Shown: positions 35,100 through 44,131, counted from the stretch's first letter. The stretch is DNA of 64,000 nucleotides from Mitsuokella sp. oral taxon 131 str. W9106 (GCF_000469545.1 NZ_KI273072.1:62001-126000); one strand, 5' to 3'. Program-made: numbers and translations. The notes: generated by a model not told the origin, from the letters alone.

Positions 35100-35460
35100 A
35101 GACAAGAGTTTGTTTCTTCGTTATGTGCAAAATGATACGATTCCTCGATGTGCAGCGATGCGTGCTCTCGTCTCCGCCAAAAAAAGAAGTCTTACGCGCC
35201 GCAGTCGGTGCCCAAGGCTTCTTGGAAAGGGGGCTTTTATCGTCAGGCGATATGCCACGTCTGTTCGAAGACGACCGGCGGCTGCCGCCCTGCGCGGCAA
35301 TGAGAGAATTCCACTGGGACGCACCGCGCGTTTCTCGGTCGCTTCATTCCGGGAGGCTTAGGAAGGCTTCGCATTTCCTCTTCAGATAATGGCAGGGTTG
35401 GTGGGAACATGGTACAATATTGTAACCCTGCAAATTCGGGAAATCAATTGAGAAAAAAGG
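35100..35460. other. Intergenic stretch with no supported gene
   Basis: About 360 bases between the PTS regulator and the tRNA promoter. Short ORFs exist on both strands (35123-35389 plus, 35121-35324 minus) but have no family features or ribosome sites. A 12-base palindrome TACAATATTGTA lies near 35411-35422; its role is unknown. Confidence 0.5.
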
Positions 35461-35461
35461 C

Positions 35462-35490
35462 TTGCATTTTGCATTTGAATCCGTTATACT
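35462..35490 (+). promoter_or_regulatory. Promoter of the tRNA cluster
   Basis: TTGCAT at 35462-35467, a 17-base spacer and TATACT at 35485-35490, 30 bases before the first tRNA. The three tRNAs and the terminator after them form one transcript. Confidence 0.75.
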
Positions 35491-35520
35491 AATTTAGTCG
35501 GTGCGCGAGTGCCGCATCAT

Positions 35521-35596
35521 TCCTCGATAGCTCAGTCGGTAGAGCACCTGACTGTTAATCAGGCTGTCGCAGGTTCGAATCCTGCTCGAGGAGCCA
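35521..35596 (+). tRNA. tRNA-Asn (anticodon GTT)
   Basis: Complete cloverleaf: acceptor TCCTCGA pairs with TCGAGGA, anticodon stem CTGAC/ATCAG region surrounds GTT, T-arm GGTTCGAATCC, discriminator G and an encoded CCA. Confidence 0.97.
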
Positions 35597-35598
35597 AT

Positions 35599-35673
35599 GG
35601 CGCCATCGTCAAGCGGTTAAGACACCGCCCTTTCACGGCGGGTTCATGGGTTCGAATCCCATTGGCGTCACCA
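35599..35673 (+). tRNA. tRNA-Glu (anticodon TTC)
   Basis: Acceptor GGCGCCA pairs with TGGCGTC (one G-T), anticodon TTC within CGCCCTTTCACGGCG, T-loop GGTTCGAATCC, discriminator A, CCA encoded. Confidence 0.97.
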
Positions 35674-35678
35674 CCTTC

Positions 35679-35754
35679 GGGCGATTAGCTCAGCTGGGAG
35701 AGCGCTTGCCTTACAAGCAAGATGTCAGCAGTTCGATCCTGTTATCGCCCACCA
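35679..35754 (+). tRNA. tRNA-Val (anticodon TAC)
   Basis: Acceptor GGGCGAT pairs with ATCGCCC, anticodon TAC within CTTGCCTTACAAGCAAG, T-loop AGTTCGATCCT, discriminator A, CCA encoded. Confidence 0.97.
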
Positions 35755-35766
35755 GTTGGAATGCAA

Positions 35767-35789
35767 GCCACCTTTCGAGGTGGTTTTTT
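35767..35789 (+). terminator. Intrinsic terminator after the tRNA cluster
   Basis: Seven-base stem GCCACCT/AGGTGGT closed by a TTCG tetraloop, followed by a T run to 35789. Textbook structure 13 bases after tRNA-Val. Confidence 0.92.
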
Positions 35790-35821
35790 GCTGTATATGG
35801 CACCAACATGAATAGGACAAT

Positions 35822-36880
35822 ATGATGGAATATCAGGCATTTCTTTCGGCACTGAAACGGGATCCGCTGCCGCACGTATTCCTGCTCGCGGGGGCGGAGC
35901 GTTATTTCGTCGACCGTGCGCGCACGGCGATCTTTGCGCGGCTCTTCCCCGGTGGGATCGGATTGCAGGACGGATTGCAGCGGCTGACGGGCACTGCCGA
36001 TATCGAGGCGCTGCTCGGCTACATCGAGACGGCGCCGTTCTTCGCCGATAAGAATGTCGTCCTCGTGACGGATGCGGCGTTTGCTTCCGAGAAAAAGGAA
36101 TCGGATGGAGCGGGCAAGGCGAGGGCAAATCAGAAGATGGATCGCCTGCTCGCCTTGCTCGCCGATATGCCAGCGTACAGCTATGTCGTCTTTCAGACGG
36201 AGACAAAGCCGGACAAGCGAAAGAAGTTCTGCAAGACGATCGAAAAGGCAGGGCTCGCGCTCGATGCGGATCCCGTTCGCGCGTGGAATATCGGTGGCTG
36301 GCTTACGGCGAAACTGCAGGCGATGGGCAAGGAACTCGACCGCGATGCCTATGATTATTTCACGGGCGCGGTCAGCATGATGCGCGAGATCTCGCTGGAG
36401 TACCTCGACAGCGAGTTTGATAAACTCACACTCTTCTCCAATGCGCCGCGCATCACGAAGCGCGAGATGATGACGGTCTTTGCGGGGATCCCCGAAGTCT
36501 CGTCATTCGCACTCCTTGATGCCATCAGCGAGCGAAAGGTGGAAAAAGCACTTATGCTCCTGCGCCGCCAGCTTGCGGACGGCACGTATTTTACGATATT
36601 GCTGGCGCTCATGACGCGCCATGTCCGTCAGCTTTGGCAGGCGGTCCTGCTGCAAAAAAAGGGCGTTCGCGGCAGGGCGCTCGCGAAGCCCTTGGAGCTC
36701 AATCCCTTTATCGCCGAGAAGCTCGGACGTGCGGCGATGCAGTTCCCCGAATATGCGCTCAAGGACGCCATGCTCGCACTCATCGATGCCGACTATCTCT
36801 TGAAGACGGGACAGGCGGGCGACGAGCTGCTGGAACACGCGGTCATCACGCTCTGTACGGCGCCGCGTGAGACTGCGTGA
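35822..36880 (+). CDS. holA: DNA polymerase III delta subunit
   Basis: 352 residues. Clamp-loader delta: an N-terminal AAA-like domain (FLLAGAERYFVDRARTAI, FFADKNVVLVTDA), and the helical C-terminal part with TYFTILLALMTRHVRQLWQA followed by LLQKKG and a FPEYALKDAMLALIDADYLL motif. It opens the beta clamp during loading. ATG 35822 or the adjacent 35825 is the start; no strong ribosome site. Stand-alone gene between the tRNA terminator and the convergent thiT. Confidence 0.9.
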   Translation: MMEYQAFLSALKRDPLPHVFLLAGAERYFVDRARTAIFARLFPGGIGLQDGLQRLTGTADIEALLGYIETAPFFADKNVVLVTDAAFASEKKESDGAGKARANQKMDRLLALLADMPAYSYVVFQTETKPDKRKKFCKTIEKAGLALDADPVRAWNIGGWLTAKLQAMGKELDRDAYDYFTGAVSMMREISLEYLDSEFDKLTLFSNAPRITKREMMTVFAGIPEVSSFALLDAISERKVEKALMLLRRQLADGTYFTILLALMTRHVRQLWQAVLLQKKGVRGRALAKPLELNPFIAEKLGRAAMQFPEYALKDAMLALIDADYLLKTGQAGDELLEHAVITLCTAPRETA

Positions 36881-36887
36881 GTCCGAT

Positions 36888-37493
36888 TCAGCGCGGCTCG
36901 CCCATCGCGTCCATGAGGCGGCGGATCGGCAGGAACTTTAGGATGATGCAGCAGATCAAAAATTCGGGGATGAGGTAGCTCGCGTTGAACGTCAGCGAGT
37001 AGAGCCATGCGCTCGTGCCCTCTGGCGCGTACGAGCTGAAAAAGACAACGCCCGAAATGAAGTGGCAAAGGAACCGCGCGAAAAATGCGAGCGCCGTTCC
37101 GAGGTAGATACGGTGCGCCCAAACGCCTGCCAGCCCCATCGCCATGTAGGGGAGCGGGTAGTCGAAGAGCACTTGGACGGGATGCACGATAAAAGGATCC
37201 TGCAGGATGTTCACCATGCCGTAGAGAAAGCCTGCGAGCGCGCCAACGTTCGCACCGTAGCGGTAGGAGAGCAGCAGGAGCGGGATCATCGCACCGGCTG
37301 TGACACTGCCGCCCTGCGGCATATGAAAGAGGCGAAATTGGTGCAAGACAATGGTCAGCGCGAGCATGAGCGCGATATGGACAAGCATCCGCGTCGATAA
37401 ATGGACGTGGCGCACGTAGAGTCCGCCCGAGGTCAGTGCAAAGACGCCGAGCAAGGCAAAGCCCGCAGCAGGGGCATTCAGAAGTTCAGACAT
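36888..37493 (-). CDS. thiT: ECF thiamine transporter S component ThiT
   Basis: 201 residues with about six membrane helices. LHQFRLFHMPQGGSVTAGAM followed by IPLLLLSYRYG matches the ThiT thiamine-binding signature, as do GFLYGMVNILQDPFIVHPVQ and FARFLCHFISGVVFFSSYAP. It captures thiamine and needs a shared ECF energizing module encoded elsewhere. Start at 37493 after GGAAGGGAGTGCC; a longer upstream frame is not supported. No TPP riboswitch motif is visible in the ~100 bases upstream. Confidence 0.9.
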   Translation of the reverse strand: MSELLNAPAAGFALLGVFALTSGGLYVRHVHLSTRMLVHIALMLALTIVLHQFRLFHMPQGGSVTAGAMIPLLLLSYRYGANVGALAGFLYGMVNILQDPFIVHPVQVLFDYPLPYMAMGLAGVWAHRIYLGTALAFFARFLCHFISGVVFFSSYAPEGTSAWLYSLTFNASYLIPEFLICCIILKFLPIRRLMDAMGEPR

Positions 37494-37679
37494 GGCAGGC
37501 ACTCCCTTCCGTAAGACGAAATGCGTTGATTCGCTGTGCGAAGCATAGCAAAACATGCACATATATTGTAACAAATATCAATGCGAAAGACAAGAAACGC
37601 TGATTAAAATAAGAGCGTGCGCATGATAAGCGGCGCAATGTGTGATTTAAGGCGTGAAGTTTGAAATAGGAGCGATACC

Positions 37680-38276
37680 ATGTTGAAGTGGGCCGTGATT
37701 TATTCGTCGGTGACGGGCAATACGAAGCGGATTGCCGAGGCAATCGCAGAGCAGGCGGAGGCAGACATCTTTCGCGTGCAGGACGCGCCAAAAGACGTGT
37801 CGGGCTATGACGTCGTAGCTCTCGGCTACTGGCTTCGCCTCGGACAGCCCGATCCGCTGATGCTGCAATACCTGCCGACGGTCCACGGCACGCGTGTCCT
37901 CTTCTTTCAGACGCATGGCACGGCGCCGACGAGCGAGCACGCGATCACGAGCTTTGCACGTGCGGGCTACGTCCTCGGGGACGGAAATGAAGTGCTCGGC
38001 ACATTCGGTTGCCGCGGCAAGATCAATCCCGCGTTGAAAAAGAAGCGTGAGAAGTCGGGCAGGACCGACCCGAACGATCCGCATACGGGACCGAAAAGCG
38101 AAGCGCGCTGGAAGCTCGCCTCGACGCATCCCGATGCGGCAGACATCGAGGCGGCAAAGGAATTCGTCGAGAACATGAAGCATAAGATCGCGACGAGGGA
38201 GCGCTATCTCGCGGCGAAGGCGGCGAAGATGAAGGCGGCAGCGGAAGCGGCCGCTCCTGGGAAAGCAGAATCCTAG
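37680..38276 (+). CDS. Flavodoxin-like protein with Lys/Ala-rich tail
   Basis: 198 residues. The FMN phosphate loop is IYSSVTGNTKRIAEAIAE at the N-terminus, and VVALGYWLRLGQPDPLMLQY and VLFFQTHGTAPTSE match the flavodoxin/BilS-like family (Flavodoxin_4). The last ~35 residues are an Ala/Lys-rich helix (AAKAAKMKAAAEAAAPGKAE). Probable electron carrier or FMN-dependent oxidoreductase; partner unknown. No clear ribosome site other than GGAGCG upstream. Confidence 0.85.
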   Translation: MLKWAVIYSSVTGNTKRIAEAIAEQAEADIFRVQDAPKDVSGYDVVALGYWLRLGQPDPLMLQYLPTVHGTRVLFFQTHGTAPTSEHAITSFARAGYVLGDGNEVLGTFGCRGKINPALKKKREKSGRTDPNDPHTGPKSEARWKLASTHPDAADIEAAKEFVENMKHKIATRERYLAAKAAKMKAAAEAAAPGKAES

Positions 38277-38383
38277 CGCGTGCGCGCGGCGTGCCGTGCA
38301 TTTCCCTCGCTTGCCTCACCAGAACCACATGGGGGAGCGCATCCTTTCGTGACATTCGGGGCAGAATCTGCGCCGGATCAATC

Positions 38384-38412
38384 TTGTCTTTTCCGATCGG
38401 AAACCGTATAAT
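38384..38412 (+). promoter_or_regulatory. Promoter of prmA-rsmE-mtaB
   Basis: TTGTCT at 38384-38389, 17-base spacer, TATAAT at 38407-38412, 31 bases before the prmA start. Confidence 0.75.
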
Positions 38413-38443
38413 AAAAGGACAAATCAGGAAAGGACGATGCGGA

Positions 38444-39397
38444 TTGGAATGGGCGGAAATCAGTATCGCGGCGAGCGCGGAGGAGACGGACGTCATTGCG
38501 GAGATATTCCACGAGGTCGGCGCATCTGGCGTCGTCATCGAAGACCCCGCACTCGTGCAGAGCTATCTTGAGGAGGGGCTGTACGACTACAGTGCGGTCG
38601 CATCCGAGGCAGAGGCGGATCGTGTGACGATCAAGGCGTACCTGCCTGCTGATGAAGATCTCGACGGACGCCTGCGCGATTTTGGGACGCGCGTTGAAAC
38701 GATGGCCAAGCGAATCGGCAGCAGCGAGAGGCACCCCATTTCGTGCCAGACCGTGCGGGACGAAGACTGGGAAGACAACTGGAAAGCGTACTTCCATACG
38801 GAGAAGGTCGGCGCGCTCATCGTCATTCAGCCCGCATGGGAGACGTATGAGGCGAGTCCCGATGACATCGTCGTCCGGCTCGATCCGGGATCCGCGTTCG
38901 GCACGGGCACGCATCCGACGACGGCGATGTGCATTCGCGCGATGGAAGAGCTCGTGCGCGGCGGCATGCGCGTCTTCGATGTCGGGACTGGCTCAGGCGT
39001 GCTCGCCATCGCGGCGGCAAAGCTCGGCGCGGGCGAGGTCCTTGCGATGGACTGCGAGCGCAGGGCAGCGCGGATTGCGGCGAGGAATGCTTCATGGAAT
39101 GGCGTGGATGGCATCGTAAGGACGGGCGTATCCGATTTGCTTGCCGCATTTGACGGCAAAGCGGATCTCATCTGTGCAAACCTCGTTGCCGATCTCGTCA
39201 TTCGCCTTTTCGAAGCGCTCGACGCGCATCTTGCGCCAGGCGGTGCGCTGCTCGCTTCGGGCATCATCGACACGCGTGTCGCCGACGTCACAAAGGCGGC
39301 GGAAGCGCGTGGCTTTTTGATCGACCGGATCATCGAGGAAGCGGGTTGGGCGGCGATGGTCATTCGCCGCACGGGCGAAGTGGAGGGCGGAGCATGA
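38444..39397 (+). CDS. prmA: Ribosomal protein L11 methyltransferase
   Basis: 317 residues. N-terminal L11-binding ferredoxin-like domain (ASAEETDVIAEIFHEVGASG), then the SAM domain with DPGSAFGTGTHPTT, VFDVGTGSGVLAIAAAKLG and DLICANLVADLVIRL. It trimethylates L11. TTG 38444 is the likely start, just after AGGAAAGGACGATGCGG and downstream of the promoter; the frame's upstream ATG at 38291 lies before the promoter. Stop overlaps rsmE ATG. Confidence 0.93.
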   Translation: MEWAEISIAASAEETDVIAEIFHEVGASGVVIEDPALVQSYLEEGLYDYSAVASEAEADRVTIKAYLPADEDLDGRLRDFGTRVETMAKRIGSSERHPISCQTVRDEDWEDNWKAYFHTEKVGALIVIQPAWETYEASPDDIVVRLDPGSAFGTGTHPTTAMCIRAMEELVRGGMRVFDVGTGSGVLAIAAAKLGAGEVLAMDCERRAARIAARNASWNGVDGIVRTGVSDLLAAFDGKADLICANLVADLVIRLFEALDAHLAPGGALLASGIIDTRVADVTKAAEARGFLIDRIIEEAGWAAMVIRRTGEVEGGA

Positions 39398-40125
39398 GAC
39401 GCCTTTTTTACCGCGGCATTCTCGCGGATAGGGTCGTGATCGAAGGGGCGGACGCGCACCATCTCATGCACGTCATGCGCGCGAGGTGCGGGCAGGAGCT
39501 TGTCGTCGTCGATGATGAGGGGAGCGTCGCGCGCATGGAGATCGTCGGCTTTTCGGCGGATGCCGTGCACCTGCGCCTCGTCGAACGCTTCGATGCAGAC
39601 ACGGAGCCGCCCGTGCATATCGCGCTCGCGCCGTGCCTGCTGAAGGGGGAAAAGATGGATCTTGTCGTGCAGAAGGCCGTCGAGCTCGGCGCGATGGAGA
39701 TCCTGCCAGTCGAGAGTGCGAACTGCGTCGTGCGCTATGACGTGAAGAAGCGGGAAGCGCGCGCGGCGCGCTGGCAGAAGATCGCTGACGAGGCGGCGAA
39801 ACAGTGCGGCAGGAGCGCGCGCGTCATCGTACATTCGATTCGGGATCTTCGCGCGTTCTTGCAGGAGATGCAGGCGCACACCTTGATTTTTTGCTATGAG
39901 AACGAGCAGCAGATGCCGCTCAAAGAAAGCCTGCGAACGCGTGAGGACAGCCGCTATGCAATCCTCATCGGGCCGGAGGGCGGTTTTTCGCTCGACGAGG
40001 CGGAGCAGGTCACTGCGGCGGGCGGCGTGAGCGTGACGCTCGGACCGCGCATCCTGCGCGCGGAGACGGCAGCGCTTGCCGCCCTCGCCGCGCTTCAGTA
40101 CGAAAAAGGAGATTTGGGCAGTTGA
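39394..40125 (+). CDS. rsmE: 16S rRNA (uracil-1498-N3)-methyltransferase
   Basis: 243 residues, SPOUT family: N-terminal PUA-like HHLMHVMRARCGQELVVVDD, catalytic trefoil knot with ILIGPEGGFSLDEAEQV and LGPRILRAETAALAALAALQ. Typical neighbour of prmA in Firmicutes. ATG 39394 overlaps the prmA stop; the stop overlaps mtaB. Confidence 0.95.
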   Translation: MRRLFYRGILADRVVIEGADAHHLMHVMRARCGQELVVVDDEGSVARMEIVGFSADAVHLRLVERFDADTEPPVHIALAPCLLKGEKMDLVVQKAVELGAMEILPVESANCVVRYDVKKREARAARWQKIADEAAKQCGRSARVIVHSIRDLRAFLQEMQAHTLIFCYENEQQMPLKESLRTREDSRYAILIGPEGGFSLDEAEQVTAAGGVSVTLGPRILRAETAALAALAALQYEKGDLGS

Positions 40126-41444
40126 AGGCAGCGCTTACGACACTTGGCTGCAAGGTCAATCAGTTCGAGACGGAGACGATGGAAGGGCTGTTCAAACAGC
40201 GCGGCTATGGCATCGTCCCGTTTGACGAGGCGGCGGACGTCTACGTCATCAATACGTGTTCCGTCACGAGCCTCGGAGACCGCAAGAGCCGTCAAGTCAT
40301 CCGCCGTGCCCATCGGACGAATCCTGCTGCGATCATCGCCGTCTGCGGCTGCTATTCGCAGGTCGCGCCCGACGCGATCCGCGCGATCAAGGGCGTGCGC
40401 GTCGTGCTCGGCACGAAGGAGCGCGGGCAGATCGTCGATTGCGTCGAGCGCGCGATGCGCGAGGACGGCGTATTGGACTTTGTCGGCGATGTGCGCGGGG
40501 CGCGTGTCTTTGAGGATATTCCGATCTATGACAGTCCCGAACGCACGCGCGCCTTCCTGAAAATCGAGGATGGCTGCGAGAACTTTTGCTCGTACTGCAT
40601 CATCCCGTACGCGCGCGGTCCCGTGAAGTCGCGCGAGGTCGCGCACGTGCGCCGCGAGGCGGAAAAGCTCGCCGCGCTCGGCTTTCACGAAATCGTCTTG
40701 ACGGGCATCCACCTCGGTGCTTACGGGCGCGACCTCGCAGCGGATGTGACGCTCGCGGACGCGTGCCGTGCCGTGCTTTCCATCCCCGCCATCAAGCGGC
40801 TTCGTCTCGGATCGCTCGAATCGATCGAGCTTTCGCCCGATCTCTTTGCGCTCATCCGTGAGGAGGAGCGCTTCTGCGCCCATCTCCACCTGCCGCTGCA
40901 GGCTGGCTCGGATCCCGTGCTTCGCGCGATGAACCGCCATTACACTACGGCAGGATTCGCGCGCCTCATCGCGCACGTGCGTGAGGAAGTGCCGGGGGTC
41001 GCCGTTTCGACCGATGTCATCGTCGGGTTTCCCGGCGAGACGGATGCGGACTTTGAGGCGGGACTTGCATTTGTGGAGCGCATGGGTTTTTCGCGCATGC
41101 ACGTCTTTCCGTACTCGCGCCGCACGGGAACGCCCGCTGCCGCGCGCAAGGACCAAGTGCCGGAACCCGTCAGGAAGGAGCGCGCGCATCGCATGCAGGC
41201 ACTTGCCGACCGCATGGCAGAAGCGTATCATAACGCCTTTATCGGGCGCGAGATGCGCGTGCTTTTCGAGACGGAGCACGAAGGGGAAACGGACGGACTT
41301 ACGGACAACTACATCCGCGTCTACACGAAAGACGCGGTGCGGGCGGGAGAGCTTTATGCCGTCCGCCTCGAATCCGCATACAAGGACGGCGTCTTCGGGC
41401 GCGTCCTCGCATGGATCGATCCATCGAACCCTTTAAGGAGGTGA
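40122..41444 (+). CDS. mtaB: tRNA t6A37 methylthiotransferase MtaB
   Basis: 440 residues. N-terminal MTTase domain with TLGCKVNQFE, VINTCSVTSLGD and VCGCYSQ cysteines for the first cluster; radical SAM CENFCSYCIIPYARGP; and a C-terminal TRAM domain (GREMRVLFETEHEGETDGLT). It methylthiolates t6A37 in ANN-decoding tRNAs, such as the Asn tRNA in this window. TTG 40122 overlaps the rsmE stop. Confidence 0.95.
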   Translation: MKAALTTLGCKVNQFETETMEGLFKQRGYGIVPFDEAADVYVINTCSVTSLGDRKSRQVIRRAHRTNPAAIIAVCGCYSQVAPDAIRAIKGVRVVLGTKERGQIVDCVERAMREDGVLDFVGDVRGARVFEDIPIYDSPERTRAFLKIEDGCENFCSYCIIPYARGPVKSREVAHVRREAEKLAALGFHEIVLTGIHLGAYGRDLAADVTLADACRAVLSIPAIKRLRLGSLESIELSPDLFALIREEERFCAHLHLPLQAGSDPVLRAMNRHYTTAGFARLIAHVREEVPGVAVSTDVIVGFPGETDADFEAGLAFVERMGFSRMHVFPYSRRTGTPAAARKDQVPEPVRKERAHRMQALADRMAEAYHNAFIGREMRVLFETEHEGETDGLTDNYIRVYTKDAVRAGELYAVRLESAYKDGVFGRVLAWIDPSNPLRR

Positions 41445-41448
41445 GAGT

Positions 41449-41796
41449 ATGAGTGATTGCATTTTCTGCAAGATCGCCGCAAAGGAGATCCCCTCGACAC
41501 GCGTCTATGAGGATGATATGGTCGTCGCGTTCCATGACCTTGAGCCACAGGCACCCGTGCACGTCCTCGTCATTCCGAAGAAGCACGTCGAGAGCCTTGT
41601 TGCGCTGAGGCAGGAGGATAGGGAGCTTGCCGCACATATCCTCATCGACGTCATCCCGAAGATCGCAAACGATCTCGGCATTGCTGAGGAAGGATTCCGC
41701 ACCGTCGCTAATACGGGTGACAACGGCGGGCAGACGGTCAAGCACCTGCACTTCCACGTGCTTGGCGGGCGCTTCATGAAGTGGCCGCCGGGCTGA
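41449..41796 (+). CDS. HIT-family (HinT-like) nucleotide hydrolase
   Basis: 115 residues, CIFCKIAAKEIPSTRVYEDD at the N-terminus and the catalytic histidine triad HLHFHVLGG near the end. HinT proteins hydrolyse nucleoside phosphoramidates. AAGGAGGTGAGAGT sits in front of the ATG, four bases after the mtaB stop. Confidence 0.95.
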   Translation: MSDCIFCKIAAKEIPSTRVYEDDMVVAFHDLEPQAPVHVLVIPKKHVESLVALRQEDRELAAHILIDVIPKIANDLGIAEEGFRTVANTGDNGGQTVKHLHFHVLGGRFMKWPPG

Positions 41797-41818
41797 CGGC
41801 TGACCCCCAAAAAAGAGA

Positions 41819-42060
41819 GCGTAAGTTGTAAAATAAATTGACGCAAAAAGTTCCATTTTGCAAACGGTTCAGTTAAACTTTTAGTAACGAAAAATGAAGC
41901 AGCTTATCGTGTGATGGCGATTCAAGAGAAGTTGCATAAGACAGGAAGCTGCATAAGCTACCAAAGTCTGGCAGAGCGATGCGACAATTAAACTTGCAAT
42001 TTGCCTCGAGATTGATCGCAAGGTTATGACGCAGCAGATTAACAATACGGTAATTTTCAT
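41819..42060 (+). pseudogene. Degraded stretch: IS30-like end plus helix-turn-helix remnant
   Basis: Bases 41819-41860 resemble the IS30-type end found at about 56155 (shared GTTGTAAAAT then an imperfect TTCCAT match). From about 41885 the plus strand can be read AYRVMAIQEKLHKTGSCISY then QSLAERCD and, after a stop, CLEIDRKVMTQQINNT, which resembles the DNA-binding start of WYL/DeoR-type regulators. Both assignments are weak; no intact gene lies between the HIT gene and the molybdoenzyme gene. Confidence 0.35.
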
Positions 42061-42066
42061 ACAAAA

Positions 42067-42110
42067 AAGGGATTCTATTCGTTATCTATGACGTTTGGAA
42101 TCTCTTTTTC
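42067..42110. terminator. Hairpin terminator between HIT and molybdoenzyme genes
   Basis: AAGGGATTC (42067-42075) pairs with GAATCTCTT (42098-42106); T-runs lie on both outer sides, so it can serve both strands. It ends the minus-strand molybdoenzyme gene (stop at 42120). Its sequence recurs at 52099-52140. Confidence 0.65.
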
Positions 42111-42119
42111 TTCCATTAG

Positions 42120-44117
42120 TTATTTTGCTCGTATGTTGACCAAAACGTCGTGTAAGGCGATCCCTGGCGTGCCGGTTCGCACCTCCCCCATATCGGCGGT
42201 CTGTCCTGCATTGAGCCAGTTGAGCGCAGAAAAGCGACTTTCCCCCTGCGGACAGAGAATCGTATCCTGTGGGACGGTTTCCGTGAGACCTACCGTGACG
42301 TGAAGTTCGCCCGTATCATTCCAGAGAATGGCGGCGCTGTTTTCGGAGAGACCTTTTGCCGCAGCGGCTTTGGGATGGAGAAAGACAATGGGGTGCTCGG
42401 GAAGCCGCGTTTCCGGCATTTGATGCTGACTGTTGATGTTTTGCTGTGCGTGCGGCGTTAGAAAATAGAATGGATACTCCTGTGTTGGAAAGAGAATGCT
42501 GCCCATGTCGGCGAGGGAACAGCAGTGAAATTTTCCATCATCTGTGGCAAATTGATGGTCTGCCCACGGGATGCCCGTGTCATAAGCGCGTGAGCCTTCT
42601 TCGAGTTCGCGCCAGTGCTGAATGGAAAGGCGCTCGTACACGAGGGGCGTAAAGGTTTCGTCAAGGAAATCGGCAGCCTCTTTTTGATGCGGGAACGTGC
42701 TCGTATGGGGGGCAAGTTCGTTGAGGCGGCGTGTCAATAAGCGGGCGATCTCAAGGTCACTCTTCGCCTCGCCGCGCGGCGGGATGGCGGGGGTGTTCAG
42801 TCCAACCCAATGATGAAAATATCCCGCGTAGGCATCGAGTTCCTCAAACTCGGTTGTGACGGGCAGAAACAAGTCGGACAGTGCGGCACTCTGCGTGAGG
42901 AATTTATCTGCTGTGACAACAAAATCAAGCTGTGTCCAAGTGGATAGAAGCTTTTGCAGAGAGACATCCTGACCGAGCGGATTGCGGCAGGCGATCCATA
43001 GGAAGCGAACCGGCGGGTCATGAAGGGCGGCAAGTGAATCGGCGAACTGGTTGATGTCGATGAAACGCGTATCACTGCGTCGCTGCATAATCGCATCAGA
43101 AAATAGAAGCATCCCTTGATGGGCATAGTTTACGCCGCCCCCTCTGCATCCAATGTTTCCCGTCAACATGGAGAGTGCGTCGATGAGTCGAACCGCGAAG
43201 CCGCCGTAACGATGTCGCTGCATTCCAAAGCCACACCATACGTGCATGGGATGGTTTTCTTCGATGAGCGCGGCAAGTTTTTGGACGGCATCCAGCGATT
43301 GTCCTGCGGTGCGCAGAAGCTCGTCTGCATCGAATGCCGAGAGGTCGCGCAGGAACGAGGATCCGCCTGTAATATGTGCGGGCATATCGTGTAGCATGTT
43401 GCGTTTTTCGAGCAGGTGGAGCAGGGCAAGTGCGAAGGAGGCATCGCTCCCGGGACGCAGCTGGATATAGTAGTCTGCTTTGCGTGCTGTTTCTGTAAAA
43501 ACGGGGTCAAGGACGACGATCGTCGCACCTCTGCGTCGTGCCTCGTAGAAATATGGCATACAGTGCACCGCTGTCCATGCGGGATTCACGCCCCAGAGGA
43601 GGATGAGCTTTGCCTGTGTGACATCACGAATGTTGGAGGTGATATTTGCGCCGAAATCGAAATACTGTGCATCGAGACCTGCGGAAAAGCAAGGGGTTCC
43701 CCGTGTCTGTGTGGTTGCGCCCAGACTGTTGAACATTCCTTCGACGGCACGGCGCAGGAGTCCCAAATTGCCCGAATACTTGTTGAGGCAGAGCGGCAGC
43801 GTTGAGCCGTAGGACGCTTTGATTTCTAAGATTTTGTGTGCGATGAGATCGATTGCCCGCGCCCATGAGATGCGCGACCATCTGCCGCTGCCGCGCCCAT
43901 GCTGGATCATCGGATGGAGAATGCGGCGCGGGTCGTAGATGGAGGAGAGAATGTGCTGGCGTTTGGAACATAGACGTCCTGCCGTGATGGGGTTCTGTGC
44001 ATCGCCGTAGAGATCCGTGATTTGTCCGTCCCGACTGCGTGCGATGATGGCGCAGGAGTCATAGCAGTTGCGCGTGCAGATATGGTGGGTGATTTGATCT
44101 GTTTTATGCGTGAGCAT
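42120..44117 (-). CDS. DMSO-reductase-family molybdopterin oxidoreductase without Tat signal
   Basis: About 665 residues. The [4Fe-4S] motif is ICTRNCYDSC with Cys14, 18, 22 and a fourth Cys near 50 in GRLCSKRQ. STLPLCLNKYSGN, GTPCFSAGLDAQ, LLWGVNPAWTAVH and the C-terminal molybdopterin-binding barrel (LPEHPIVFLHPKAAAAKGLS) are all present. Family members reduce S- or N-oxides or similar acceptors; the exact substrate is unknown. Start at 44117: the longer frame runs back through a strong hairpin. Unlike its paralogue upstream it has no twin-arginine leader and its cognate dmsC is broken, so it may act in the cytoplasm. Confidence 0.82.
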   Translation of the reverse strand: MLTHKTDQITHHICTRNCYDSCAIIARSRDGQITDLYGDAQNPITAGRLCSKRQHILSSIYDPRRILHPMIQHGRGSGRWSRISWARAIDLIAHKILEIKASYGSTLPLCLNKYSGNLGLLRRAVEGMFNSLGATTQTRGTPCFSAGLDAQYFDFGANITSNIRDVTQAKLILLWGVNPAWTAVHCMPYFYEARRRGATIVVLDPVFTETARKADYYIQLRPGSDASFALALLHLLEKRNMLHDMPAHITGGSSFLRDLSAFDADELLRTAGQSLDAVQKLAALIEENHPMHVWCGFGMQRHRYGGFAVRLIDALSMLTGNIGCRGGGVNYAHQGMLLFSDAIMQRRSDTRFIDINQFADSLAALHDPPVRFLWIACRNPLGQDVSLQKLLSTWTQLDFVVTADKFLTQSAALSDLFLPVTTEFEELDAYAGYFHHWVGLNTPAIPPRGEAKSDLEIARLLTRRLNELAPHTSTFPHQKEAADFLDETFTPLVYERLSIQHWRELEEGSRAYDTGIPWADHQFATDDGKFHCCSLADMGSILFPTQEYPFYFLTPHAQQNINSQHQMPETRLPEHPIVFLHPKAAAAKGLSENSAAILWNDTGELHVTVGLTETVPQDTILCPQGESRFSALNWLNAGQTADMGEVRTGTPGIALHDVLVNIRAK

Positions 44118-44131
44118 GGAAAACCTCGTTA

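Noticed and set aside
35123-35389. 88-codon ORF before the tRNA promoter
   Set aside because: No ribosome site, no recognisable family and an overlapping antisense ORF of equal quality.
37494-37600. TPP riboswitch upstream of thiT
   Set aside because: Looked for conserved TPP elements (such as CTGAGA) on the minus strand and found none.
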